Source: Streptomyces sp. NBC_00289 (lineage in GTDB: Bacteria > Actinomycetota > Actinomycetes > Streptomycetales > Streptomycetaceae). From it: a stretch of 64,000 nt of DNA. Below are positions 16,175-24,004 of the stretch, piece after piece (within the stretch, counting starts at the first letter, position 1; each line of letters opens with the position of its first letter). Where the stretch lies: positions 7,688,001-7,752,000 of the forward strand of contig NZ_CP108046.1 in assembly GCF_041435115.1 (NCBI RefSeq), written 5' to 3'. A program made the position numbers and the translations under genes. The notes beneath the pieces are model-generated. The model searched no databases. It worked only from the letters and a program-made list of their open reading frames with translations, and was not told the origin of the DNA.

Positions 16175-17206
16175 ATGCGCAGACGCGCCCTGCTGGCAGG
16201 CATCGCCGGCGCCCTGGCCGTCACCGGCACGACCCCCGCCCTCGCCTCCGGCCGCCGTGTCCTGCACGTCCGCCCCGGGGACTCCCTCCAGGCGGCCGTG
16301 GACCGCGTCGACGGCCCCGGCCAGACGATCGTCGTACACCCGGGGACCTACCGGGAGATCGTCAGCGTCCCCGCCACGGCGGGTGAGCTGACCCTGCGCG
16401 GGGCCGGCCGCGACCCGCGGGACACGGTCATCGTGTACGACAACGCCAACGGCACACCCAGGCCCGACGGCAGCGGCACCTACGGCACGGCGGGCTCCGC
16501 CACCTTCACCTCCGCCGCCCCCGGTCTCACCGTCCGCGACCTCACCCTCGCCAACGACTGGCTGCGCGCCGACCACCCCGAGATCACCGGCACACAGGCG
16601 GTGGCGGCCCATACGTACGGCGACCGCACCCACTTCGACAACGTGCGGCTGCTGGCCCACCAGGACACCCTCTTCACCGAGACGACGGCGCTGGACGCCT
16701 TCGACCGGCAGTACTTCCACCGCTGCTACATCGAGGGTGACGTCGACTTCGTCTTCGGGCGGGCGACCGCCGTCTTCGAGTCGTGCCACTTCCACACGCT
16801 GCGACGGGACGTGGCCTTCACCCCCAAGGGCATGGTCTTCGCCCCTTCCACGGCCCGTGCCAACCCCTACGGTCTCCTCGCCGTCCGAAGCCGGATCACC
16901 TCCGGCGCGGAGGACGGGGCGTACAAGATCGCCCGGCCGTGGGTGCCGTCGTACGAGACGACCGCCTGGCCCTCACTGGTCGTGCGGGACACCTGGATCG
17001 GCCCCGGCATCGACGCGGTCGCCCCGTACACGAACATGCGGGACGCCTACCCCTGGCAGACCATGCGCTTCCACGAACACGCCAACTCCGGTCCGGGCGC
17101 GGTCACCACGGTGCCGGAGAACCGGCCGCGGCTGACCGCCGAGGAGGCCGCCCGGCACACCCGGCGGACCTATCTGCGGGACTGGAGGCCGTATGAGCGG
17201 CCATGA
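16175..17206 (+). CDS. Secreted pectin methylesterase, family CE8 (second of two)
   Basis: A 343-residue paralogue of the preceding gene, sharing long identical blocks such as RDPRDTVIVYDNA and ANDWLRADHPEITGTQAV in closely similar form. The catalytic Asp164 (AHQDTLF) and Asp191 (VDFVFGRA) and the ARPWVPS motif are intact. The signal is shorter (RRRALLAGIAGALAV, cleavage near PALA). GHQD has become AHQD. Both copies look active, so they may differ in preferred methylation pattern or export route. The last 14 bases overlap the start of the esterase remnant. Confidence 0.92.
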   Translation: MRRRALLAGIAGALAVTGTTPALASGRRVLHVRPGDSLQAAVDRVDGPGQTIVVHPGTYREIVSVPATAGELTLRGAGRDPRDTVIVYDNANGTPRPDGSGTYGTAGSATFTSAAPGLTVRDLTLANDWLRADHPEITGTQAVAAHTYGDRTHFDNVRLLAHQDTLFTETTALDAFDRQYFHRCYIEGDVDFVFGRATAVFESCHFHTLRRDVAFTPKGMVFAPSTARANPYGLLAVRSRITSGAEDGAYKIARPWVPSYETTAWPSLVVRDTWIGPGIDAVAPYTNMRDAYPWQTMRFHEHANSGPGAVTTVPENRPRLTAEEAARHTRRTYLRDWRPYERP

Positions 17207-17440
17207 CCAGGTGGGACGGCGGGCGTTCGTGGTCGGCGCCGGGGCGGCGCTGCTGACCGCGCAGGCCGCCGGAGCCCAGGCCGAGGCGGCGGTCGTCGAC
17301 GGTCCGCTGCCCGACTTCCACCCCGCCCTCAAGGCGGAGCTGACCTTCCCGCTCGCCTGGGGCAGGTCCCCGGTGCGCGACGTCCGCGCCTGGCGCCGCG
17401 CCGTCCGCGCCACCGTCGAGGAGCACCTGCTCGTCCCCCG
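17193..17440 (+). pseudogene. N-terminal remnant of a secreted alpha/beta-hydrolase (acetylxylan-esterase-like)
   Basis: An ATG overlapping the end of the second CE8 gene opens a frame with a twin-arginine-type signal (VGRRAFVVGAGAALLTAQ). About 60 residues follow of what looks like the start of a secreted esterase (DFHPALKAELTFPLAWG, then a helix ending ATVEEHLLV). The homology stops abruptly at the 16-bp tandem repeat (17441-17471). Beyond that the frame merely runs through the PL9 gene in the wrong register. The serine-hydrolase core is missing, so the rest of the gene was probably deleted when the PL9 gene came to lie next to it. The family call is from memory of similar Streptomyces proteins. 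Confidence 0.6.
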
Positions 17441-17471
17441 GACCTTCCCCCTGAAAGACCTTCCCCCTGAA
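17441..17471 (+). repeat. Two 15-bp direct repeats (period 16) at the esterase/PL9 junction
   Basis: GACCTTCCCCCTGAA occurs at 17441-17455 and again at 17457-17471 with one base between. It sits exactly where the esterase-like frame ends and 22 bp before the PL9 start codon, consistent with slippage or illegitimate recombination at a deletion junction. Confidence 0.75.
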
Positions 17472-17493
17472 CGACGGAAAGGACCCGCACTCC

Positions 17494-18606
17494 ATGTCTC
17501 GTCGTACCGCTCTCGCGGCCGTCGCCGCCCTCACCCTGGGCGCCGGCCTCGCCGTGCTCCCCACCCAGGCGCAGGCCGCCACCGTGGTCGTCAGCACCAC
17601 CACGGACCTGTCGAACGCCCTCAAGAACGCCACCGCCGGCACCGTCATCCAGGTCCGCGGCGGCACCTACTACCCGACGGCCACCCTCCAGTCCACGGCC
17701 AACGGCAGCTCCTCCGCGCCGGTCACGCTCACCGCGTACGGCTCGGAGACCGTGAAGATCGACGGCTCGTCGCTGCCCGACGGCGACTGGATCTTCAAGC
17801 TGACCGCCGACTACTGGAACGTCTCCGGCATCACCTTCCAGAACTCCCCGGACAGCGCGGTCGTCTGCCAGTCCTGCACCGGCACCAACTGGAACAACGT
17901 CAAGACCATCAACGGCGGCGACTCCGGCTTCACCCTCACCGGGGACGGGACCGTGAACAACACGGTCAGGAACCTCGACTCCTACGGCCACTACGACGCC
18001 GCCAACCACGGCGAGAACGCCGACGGCGTCGCCGTGAAGTTCGGCTCCGGCACCGGCAACCTCATCACCGGAGCGCGCCTCTACAACAACTCGGACGACG
18101 GGATCGACTTCTGGTCCTTCTCCTCGCCCGTCACCGTCGAGCACACCTGGTCCTTCGGCAACGGCGCCAACCGCTGGTCCGACTCGGCCTTCGCGGGTGA
18201 CGGCAACGGCTACAAACTCGGCGGCGACGGCGAGGTGGTCGCCCACGTCGTCAACAACTCGGCCGCCTGGGGCAACGCCGGCAACGGCTTCACCGAGAAC
18301 TCCAACACCGGCACGCTCGTCATCAACCGCACCACCGCCTACGCCAACAGCAAGTGGGGCTACTACTTCGCCACCAGCTCCGCCAAGCTCGGCAAGAACC
18401 TCGCCGTAAGCAGCGGCAGCGGCTCGGTCAGCAAGGGTTCGAAGGTCACCTCGTCCGGCAACAACTGGGACTCCGGGATCTCCCCGCCGGCCTTCAGGTC
18501 GACGGACGCGTCGAGCACGTACAACGCCCGCGCGTCCGACGGCTCCCTGCCGGCGACGACCTTCCTGACGACCGGCAGCACCACCATCGGGGCCACCATG
18601 AACTGA
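17494..18606 (+). CDS. Secreted parallel beta-helix pectate lyase, family PL9-like
   Basis: A 370-residue protein. The signal peptide SRRTALAAVAALTLGAGLAV is cleaved near TQAQA (about residue 28). The body is a right-handed beta-helix with the PL9-type signatures NADGVAVKFGSGTGNLITG (calcium-binding Asp cluster), NNSDDGIDFWSF and GDGNGYKLGGDGEV, the last containing a Lys in the position of the PL9 catalytic base. It would cleave polygalacturonate or rhamnogalacturonan outside the cell. The GGAAAGG ribosome-binding site lies just upstream. Its leader sits on a truncated esterase gene, so the promoter may have been acquired from the CE8 operon. Confidence 0.87.
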   Translation: MSRRTALAAVAALTLGAGLAVLPTQAQAATVVVSTTTDLSNALKNATAGTVIQVRGGTYYPTATLQSTANGSSSAPVTLTAYGSETVKIDGSSLPDGDWIFKLTADYWNVSGITFQNSPDSAVVCQSCTGTNWNNVKTINGGDSGFTLTGDGTVNNTVRNLDSYGHYDAANHGENADGVAVKFGSGTGNLITGARLYNNSDDGIDFWSFSSPVTVEHTWSFGNGANRWSDSAFAGDGNGYKLGGDGEVVAHVVNNSAAWGNAGNGFTENSNTGTLVINRTTAYANSKWGYYFATSSAKLGKNLAVSSGSGSVSKGSKVTSSGNNWDSGISPPAFRSTDASSTYNARASDGSLPATTFLTTGSTTIGATMN

Positions 18607-18716
18607 CCAGGCCCACCCGGCACCCGGCCGCTTGACCCGATTTTTGCCTGTGCGCGAGGTCTCGATCAGGCAACGGGTCTCGCGTCCGGCGGGGTGACGC
18701 GCGTAGAACACCTGTC

Positions 18717-19514
18717 ATGCATAAGCCACTACGTATCGCGGCGATCGCCGCAGCGTGTGCCGTCGCCGGTGCCGCCCTGTACGGCACCGGTGCCGCCACG
18801 GCCGGCCAGTCCACGGCCAACTCCACCCACGAGCCCTACAACATCGGGCTCCTGGTGAAGGACATCGACACCTACTACGGCACCACGCCCGACGCCGCCG
18901 GCGTGTACCAGGCGTCCCCGGACAGCCCGTACGCCAAGGACCTCGCGCGACTCGACAAGGCCGCGCGCACCTACATCGACCAGGCGGCCCGCAAGGCCCA
19001 CCACAAGCGCGAGAAGCCCGCGGTCGTCTTCGACATCGACGACACGCTGCTGCTCAGTCTCGACTACGAGAAGCGCTACAACTACACGTACAACCCGACC
19101 ACGTGGGCCGACTACGTGAACAAGGCCGACCGTCCGGCCGTCTTCGGCAGCCCGGAGCTCGTGCGCTACGCCGAGTCCAAGGGCGTCGAGGTCTTCTACA
19201 ACTCGGGTCTGAGCGAGGCGCAGCGGTCCGCCGCCGTCGAGAACCTGAAGAAGATCGGCGCCGATGTGAACCTCGACGCCGACCACGTCTTCCTCAAGGA
19301 CAAGGCGAACCCGCCGTCCTACCTGAGCGCCTGCGCCACCCCCGGCACCTGGAACTGCACGACCGTGCAGTACAAGGCCGGCACCCGCAAGCACATCGAG
19401 CAGGACCTCGGGTACGAGATCGTCGCCAACTTCGGCGACCAGTACTCCGACCTCGACGGCGGCTACGCCGACCGGACGTACAAGCTGCCGAACCCGACGT
19501 ACTTCGTCAGCTAG
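18717..19514 (+). CDS. Secreted HAD-superfamily acid phosphatase
   Basis: A 265-residue secreted protein with a signal peptide (residues 1-29, ending TGAATA). The HAD nucleophile motif is VVFDIDDTLLLS, with Asp106 and Asp108. The later motif NFGDQYSDLDGGY supplies the metal-binding Asp residues. The layout matches plant VSP/class B-like acid phosphatases (HAD IIIB). It releases phosphate from organic phosphomonoesters outside the cell. It is monocistronic, and a 110-bp gap before it holds no recognisable operator. It converges on the secreted GH43 across a shared hairpin. Confidence 0.88.
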   Translation: MHKPLRIAAIAAACAVAGAALYGTGAATAGQSTANSTHEPYNIGLLVKDIDTYYGTTPDAAGVYQASPDSPYAKDLARLDKAARTYIDQAARKAHHKREKPAVVFDIDDTLLLSLDYEKRYNYTYNPTTWADYVNKADRPAVFGSPELVRYAESKGVEVFYNSGLSEAQRSAAVENLKKIGADVNLDADHVFLKDKANPPSYLSACATPGTWNCTTVQYKAGTRKHIEQDLGYEIVANFGDQYSDLDGGYADRTYKLPNPTYFVS

Positions 19515-19522
19515 TGCCCCGA

Positions 19523-19558
19523 CAGGCAACGTTCGCCCCGTCGCGCAAACGTTGCCTG
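19523..19558. terminator. Bidirectional hairpin between the phosphatase and GH43 genes
   Basis: CAGGCAACGTT (19523-19533) pairs perfectly with AACGTTGCCTG (19548-19558) across a 14-nt loop, in the 58-bp gap between two convergent stop codons. Confidence 0.7.
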
Positions 19559-19572
19559 CCGCGGCACCGGGC

Positions 19573-21774
19573 TCACCGCGAGCGCACGGGTGCGACCGAC
19601 TCCAGCGTCGGCACCACCGGTTCGATGGTGCCGTCGGCCGCGAACTCCAGGCGGTCGACGGTGGTCTCGCGGTGCGTGCCGTCACCACCCGGCTTCCCGG
19701 GCCCGTTGAGGGCGAACCGGTGGTAGACGACGTACCAGTCGTCGGTGCCGGGCGTGTTCACCACCGAGTGGTGGCCGGTGCCGAGGATGCCGTACTCGGG
19801 GCGCTTGGACAGGATCGTCCCCCGCTCGGTCCACGGGCCGAGCGGGGACGGGCCGGTCGCGTAGGCGACGTGGTAGTTCTCGCTGCGGGTGTCGTCCTCG
19901 GACCACATGAAGTAGTACGTGCCCTTGCGCTTGATCACGAAGGATCCCTCGCGGAAGTCGTCCGGGGTGATGTCCTTCACCTTCGCGGCGTCGTACGAGG
20001 TCATGTCGTCGTTCAGCGGCACCACGTACCCGTGCCCGTTGCCCCAGTAGAGATACGACGTCCCGTCGTCGTCCGTGAAGACGGCCGGGTCGATCATCTG
20101 GCCGCTCAGCGAACCGCCCTTCGCCACCAGGGGCTTGCCCAGCGCGTCCTTGAAGGGGCCGGCGGGGGAGTCGGCCACCGCCACGCCGATCTGCTGTTCG
20201 GCGCAGAAGTAGAAGTAGTACTTACCGTCGCGCTCGGCGATCGCCGGCGCCCAGGCGTTCCTGTCGGCCCAGCTCACGTCCGGACCCAGGTCGAGGACGA
20301 CGCCGTGGCCCTTCCAGTGGACCAGGTCCTTCGAGGAGTAGGCCTTGAACCGCGTCCCGCTCCAGCCCTGGAAGCCGTCCGTCGTCGGGTAGATCCAGTA
20401 CTCGCCGTTCAGGTGGTGCACGTCCGGGTCGGCGTTGAGGCCGGGCAGGACGGGACTTCGGGTCACCGCCGCCTCGACCGTCCAAGTGCGCTTCGTACCG
20501 TCCGCGGCCGTGACGGTGTACGTCCGCGGTGTGCGGAAGTCCCGCCGCGTACCGGACTTGGGGCTCACGGTCGCGCCTTCGCCCACGTGAATCCTCGGAG
20601 CGAGGCCGCGCCGGTCGGCGCCGGGCTCCATCGGCAGCACCACCTTCGACGCGGCCTCCGTGACGATCGCGTACCCCCGCTGCCCCTGGGCCGTCGCGTC
20701 CACGACCGACGTGGGAGTGGCGGGATACGCGGCGAGCAGCCGGTCGTACTCCTTCTGCGTCACCGGCAGCACGGTGCCGTGTCGCGGGCTGGCGGGCAGT
20801 TGGTAGTCCGTGGACGGGGTCCACTCGCCCGAGTCGAGGTCGGTGGTCTCGAAGGGGACGTAGCCGCGGCCGCCGTACTCGTCGATGAACAGGTACCACT
20901 TCTTCTCGGTGTTCGACCTGAACACCGTCGGCCCCTCGCCCCGCTCCATCGCGCCGCTGCCGACGCAGTCCGCGACGAGGTCGTACGTGGTGGAGGTCAG
21001 GCTCGTCGACTTCTCCCCGGTGATGAACTTGGCGCAGGGCGAGCTGGAGGTGGGGTCCCGCTCGTCCTTGGTGTAGCGGTAGTAGGTGTCCCTGTACTTC
21101 ACGACCGTCGAGTCGATGACCGAGTAGCCGGGATCGTCCCAGACCTTGGGCGCGCCGAAGGTGCGGAAGTCCTTCGTGGTCGCGTACATCATCCTGTTGT
21201 ACGTCGAGCCCGTGTGGCCGGGGTCGTCGTCGGCGTACAGCTTCGACGCCCAGAAGACGACGTACTCACCGAGCGACTCGTCCCAGTACGCCTCCGGCGC
21301 CCAGGTGTTGCCCGCGCTGTCCGGGGCGACCTTCACCATGCGCCGGTCGGTCCAGTGGACCAGGTCGGTGGACTCCCAGATCATGATTGACTTGCTGCCG
21401 TGCCGCTGGACGTCGTCCCAACTGCCGCTGCTGTTGCGGTACATCCTCAGGTCGGTGGCGATCAGGTAGAAGGTGTCGCCCTTCGGTGAGCGGATCACGA
21501 AGGGATCGCGCAGCCCCTTCTCCCCGATGGTCGACGTCAGGACCGGCTTGCCGGCGTTCAGCTCCCGCCAGTGCAATGGGTCGTTGTCGCGGCTGAGGGC
21601 GTAGCGGATCTGTTCGCCGTCGGCGGTGCCCTCGCCGGTGAAGTAGGCGAAGAGGTAGCCGGCGTACCGGGGGTGTTTCACGGGCGGGGCTCCTGAGTGC
21701 GCGGTGCCGGACGGGGCGGCGAGCAGGGTGAGGAGGAGGGCGAGACAGGCGAGGAGCGCGGCTCGTAGGCGCAT
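19573..21774 (-). CDS. Secreted two-domain GH43 protein
   Basis: A 733-residue secreted protein with a signal peptide (residues 1-25). It holds two GH43-type beta-propellers joined by a small Ig-like sandwich (about 370-437). The C-terminal propeller (about 442-725) is canonical: NADPDVHHL with Asp449, MIDPAVFTDDDG and REGSFVIKR as base, modulator and acid. The N-terminal propeller (about 35-350) has LRDPFVIRSPKG and MERGEGPTVFRS in the corresponding places. Such proteins trim arabinan side chains of pectin. It is monocistronic. A CGAAAGTTTCG operator lies about 105 bp upstream of the start. Confidence 0.88.
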   Translation of the reverse strand: MRLRAALLACLALLLTLLAAPSGTAHSGAPPVKHPRYAGYLFAYFTGEGTADGEQIRYALSRDNDPLHWRELNAGKPVLTSTIGEKGLRDPFVIRSPKGDTFYLIATDLRMYRNSSGSWDDVQRHGSKSIMIWESTDLVHWTDRRMVKVAPDSAGNTWAPEAYWDESLGEYVVFWASKLYADDDPGHTGSTYNRMMYATTKDFRTFGAPKVWDDPGYSVIDSTVVKYRDTYYRYTKDERDPTSSSPCAKFITGEKSTSLTSTTYDLVADCVGSGAMERGEGPTVFRSNTEKKWYLFIDEYGGRGYVPFETTDLDSGEWTPSTDYQLPASPRHGTVLPVTQKEYDRLLAAYPATPTSVVDATAQGQRGYAIVTEAASKVVLPMEPGADRRGLAPRIHVGEGATVSPKSGTRRDFRTPRTYTVTAADGTKRTWTVEAAVTRSPVLPGLNADPDVHHLNGEYWIYPTTDGFQGWSGTRFKAYSSKDLVHWKGHGVVLDLGPDVSWADRNAWAPAIAERDGKYYFYFCAEQQIGVAVADSPAGPFKDALGKPLVAKGGSLSGQMIDPAVFTDDDGTSYLYWGNGHGYVVPLNDDMTSYDAAKVKDITPDDFREGSFVIKRKGTYYFMWSEDDTRSENYHVAYATGPSPLGPWTERGTILSKRPEYGILGTGHHSVVNTPGTDDWYVVYHRFALNGPGKPGGDGTHRETTVDRLEFAADGTIEPVVPTLESVAPVRSR

Positions 21775-21878
21775 GGGCGGTCCTGTCGGAGTGTGGGGGT
21801 TTCTGTTGAGTGGTGCGCCCTCGGAGTCTCGCCAGCGGGCAACGAGACGTCAATCGATGAGAGCGGGATGAGAACCGG

Positions 21879-21889
21879 CGAAAGTTTCG
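21879..21889. promoter_or_regulatory. CGAAAGTTTCG operator upstream of the secreted GH43
   Basis: The perfect palindrome CGAAA-N-TTTCG lies about 105 bp before the GH43 start codon and reads CGAAACTTTCG on the gene's own strand. I recall this motif as the repressor site upstream of Streptomyces xylanase genes. It predicts substrate-inducible control of this gene by a xylan/arabinan-responsive repressor encoded elsewhere. Confidence 0.7.
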
Positions 21890-22050
21890 GTCGTTCTCGC
21901 TCCGCCCGGGCAACCTCTTCCGGCCGCGGCGGCGACTGGTCTGCGCGGCAACCCCCGGGATGTCTTCCTCACGACGGGGTCCACGGCGATCGGCTCGACC
22001 ATGGACCGACCCGACGGACCGACCCGTCGGGAGCACCCGCCAACTGGGAA

Positions 22051-22080
22051 CGCCCCCGCCGGTCGTCACCGGCGGGGGCG
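22051..22080 (-). terminator. Hairpin in the 548-bp gap, likely end of the sigma-factor operon
   Basis: A perfect 13-bp stem (CGCCCCCGCCGGT / ACCGGCGGGGGCG) with a 4-nt loop lies 243 bp beyond the stop of the sigma-coupled membrane protein. Apart from this hairpin and the operator at 21879-21889, the gap from 21775 to 22322 shows no gene. It does contain a CCGGC-rich stretch (22085-22145) with short near-repeats of GAGGGGGGCT. Confidence 0.6.
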
Positions 22081-22322
22081 TCCTGGCCGCCGGTCGAGGG
22101 GGGCTCTGACCGGCGCTCTGCCGGCTGAGGGGGGCTCAAGCCGGCAGGTCTGTCGCGTCGGACCAGGTGCCCGTCCTCCGCACTGGTGAAGACGCGGAAT
22201 GCCCACGTGTGGTTGTTTCTGGTCTCCGATGTTCGATGCGTGATCAGACGTTGCGCAGGGGGAGGGCCCCGCGCTCCATGGTCGCCACCGGCACGGAAAA
22301 GGTTGCCGCGCCCCGGGACGTG

Positions 22323-23174
22323 TCAGGAGTCGCCCTCGTCGTCCGTGTGGGCGGCGAAGTCGCCCGACACGGCGCGCTGTTCGCCGGCCGCCGTGGCCCT
22401 GACCGTGTAGCCGTCGTCCTTCGCGTCCCGGCCGCCGCGGTCGTGGTCGTACTGACCGGCGAACACCCACTCGCCCTTCGGGACCGTACGGCCCTCCTTG
22501 AGCACCCAGGTGTAGACGAGGAAGCCGTCCCGCTCGCCGACCGTCAGCGTGAAGTCGTCCTCCGGCAGCGAGCGCCAGGCACCGGCGGAGTGGACCCCGC
22601 CGGTCTGCGCGACGCTCAACTGGACGGTGAGCGCGGTCAGCTTCCCGGACGCCTTGATCGTGATGTTGCTCTGCGCCCAGAAGTCGTTGCTGTGCGGGTC
22701 CACCGAGCCGTCCGACCACAGCGGGCCGTCCTTCTCCCCGTCCGCCGGCGGCAGCAGGCCGGCGGAGGCGGAGGTGGAGGCGGAGGGCGTCCGCGCGGGG
22801 GAACCGCTGGACCTCTGCGCCGACGGTGTGCTCGGCGTCGACCGCACCGGCGGAACGGGCGCGCGGCTCGTCGCCTCCGGCGACGGCGGGGGCGTCTGTG
22901 TGACCTCGACCGTCTTCTGCGGCGTGGCGTCCTCCTTCACCGCGGAGGCGACCGCGTAGCCGCCGACGGCGAGCATGCCCGCGACCGCGGCCGTGGCGCT
23001 CACCACCCGCACCCAGCCCCACACGGGCGGACGGGTGGCCCGGTGGCCGGGGCGGTCGGGCTCGCTCATACCGCGCTCGATCCTGGCCAGGATGCGAGCC
23101 CGGTCGGGTTCGTGGCTCTCGGCCGCCTCGTGCAGCCGGGCGCGCAGCTCGCCGGGCACGTCCTGCTGCCTCAT
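22323..23174 (-). CDS. Membrane protein coupled to a SigE-family sigma factor, possible anti-sigma factor
   Basis: A 283-residue protein with a cytosolic N-terminus of about 50 residues (LRARLHEAAESHEPDRARIL), one membrane span (about 53-77) and an extracellular Pro/Ser/Thr-rich linker (about 85-150). A folded outer domain with many acidic and aromatic residues follows (about 155-283). Its ATG overlaps the sigma factor stop (ATGA). The arrangement of short cytosolic helix, span and sensor-like outer domain is that of a membrane anti-sigma factor. No zinc-binding HxxxCxxC motif is present, so this role is inference. It could equally be an unrelated surface protein. Confidence 0.7.
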   Translation of the reverse strand: MRQQDVPGELRARLHEAAESHEPDRARILARIERGMSEPDRPGHRATRPPVWGWVRVVSATAAVAGMLAVGGYAVASAVKEDATPQKTVEVTQTPPPSPEATSRAPVPPVRSTPSTPSAQRSSGSPARTPSASTSASAGLLPPADGEKDGPLWSDGSVDPHSNDFWAQSNITIKASGKLTALTVQLSVAQTGGVHSAGAWRSLPEDDFTLTVGERDGFLVYTWVLKEGRTVPKGEWVFAGQYDHDRGGRDAKDDGYTVRATAAGEQRAVSGDFAAHTDDEGDS

Positions 23175-23737
23175 CGGTTCCTCCCTCCGCTCTCGTCGCC
23201 GCGCCCCATCGCCGCGTGCACCTTCTGCGGCACGCCCTGTGTCCCGAGCAGCCGCTGGAGTTCGGCCATCCCCTTCGACGTCTGGCTCTTCACCGTACCG
23301 ACCGAGACACCCAGCGTGAGCGCGGTGTCCTTCTCGGAGAGGTCGAAGGCGTGCCGGAGCACGACACAGGCCCGCTTGCGGAACGGCAGCCGGCGCAGCG
23401 CGTCCTGGACGTCCACCACGCCCGCCACGTCGGGGTCGTCGGTCCGCTCGTCCCGCTGGGACCAGAACAGGGCGACGCGCCGCCGCTCGCGCACCGCGCT
23501 GCGGATCCGGGTGCGGGCCAGGTTCGCGACGACTCCGCGCGCGTACGCCACCGGATGATCGGCCGCGCGCACCCGGTCCCAGCGGTGCCACAGGGCCAGC
23601 AGGGCGTCCGCGGCCAGATCGTCGGCGGCGTCCGCCTCGCCGGTCAACATATGGGCCAGGCGCGAGAGTTCGGCGTAGTGGCGCTCGAAGAAGGCGTGGA
23701 ACTCCACGGAGGCGGCGTCGTCGACGACCGTGCCCAC
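23171..23737 (-). CDS. SigE-family ECF RNA polymerase sigma factor
   Basis: A 188-residue extracytoplasmic-function sigma factor. Region 2 covers about residues 12-80 (FFERHYAELSRLAHMLTG, then DDLAADALLALWHRW, which contacts the -10). Region 4 covers about 115-170 with the helix-turn-helix DLSEKDTALTLGVSVGTVKS. This layout fits the actinobacterial SigE-like subfamily (TIGR02983). The GTG at 23735-23737 was chosen because GAGAGG lies about 9 bases upstream and the protein then has the usual length. It is the first gene of a two-gene operon with the membrane protein. Confidence 0.88.
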   Translation of the reverse strand: MGTVVDDAASVEFHAFFERHYAELSRLAHMLTGEADAADDLAADALLALWHRWDRVRAADHPVAYARGVVANLARTRIRSAVRERRRVALFWSQRDERTDDPDVAGVVDVQDALRRLPFRKRACVVLRHAFDLSEKDTALTLGVSVGTVKSQTSKGMAELQRLLGTQGVPQKVHAAMGRGDESGGRNR

Positions 23738-24004
23738 GGGCGACCTCTCTTCGGGCGGCGGGGGCGTCCCGCGAGGCGGACGCCTGTGCGTGTCATGTGA
23801 ATGACATGTGAGCGTCCGGGGTGGCCGGGACGCGATCGGGAAGCGTAGCAGTGATCGACCGTCCGTTTTCGTACAGGGCATCGAACGCGAAAGCGCGGCA
23901 CCAGCCCGATTCCGTAACACGGAGAAAACCTGGAACCGGTTCAGCGAGGGAACAATCCAGCCAGCATCCGCGCACCGATCATTCAGGACCCGAGGAGTAC
24001 CGCC

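Noticed and set aside
17193..18200. A 335-codon plus-strand gene starting at the esterase remnant and running through PL9
   Set aside because: After about base 17,440 it becomes an Arg/His-rich out-of-register reading of the PL9 gene, so only the first part is real ancestry.
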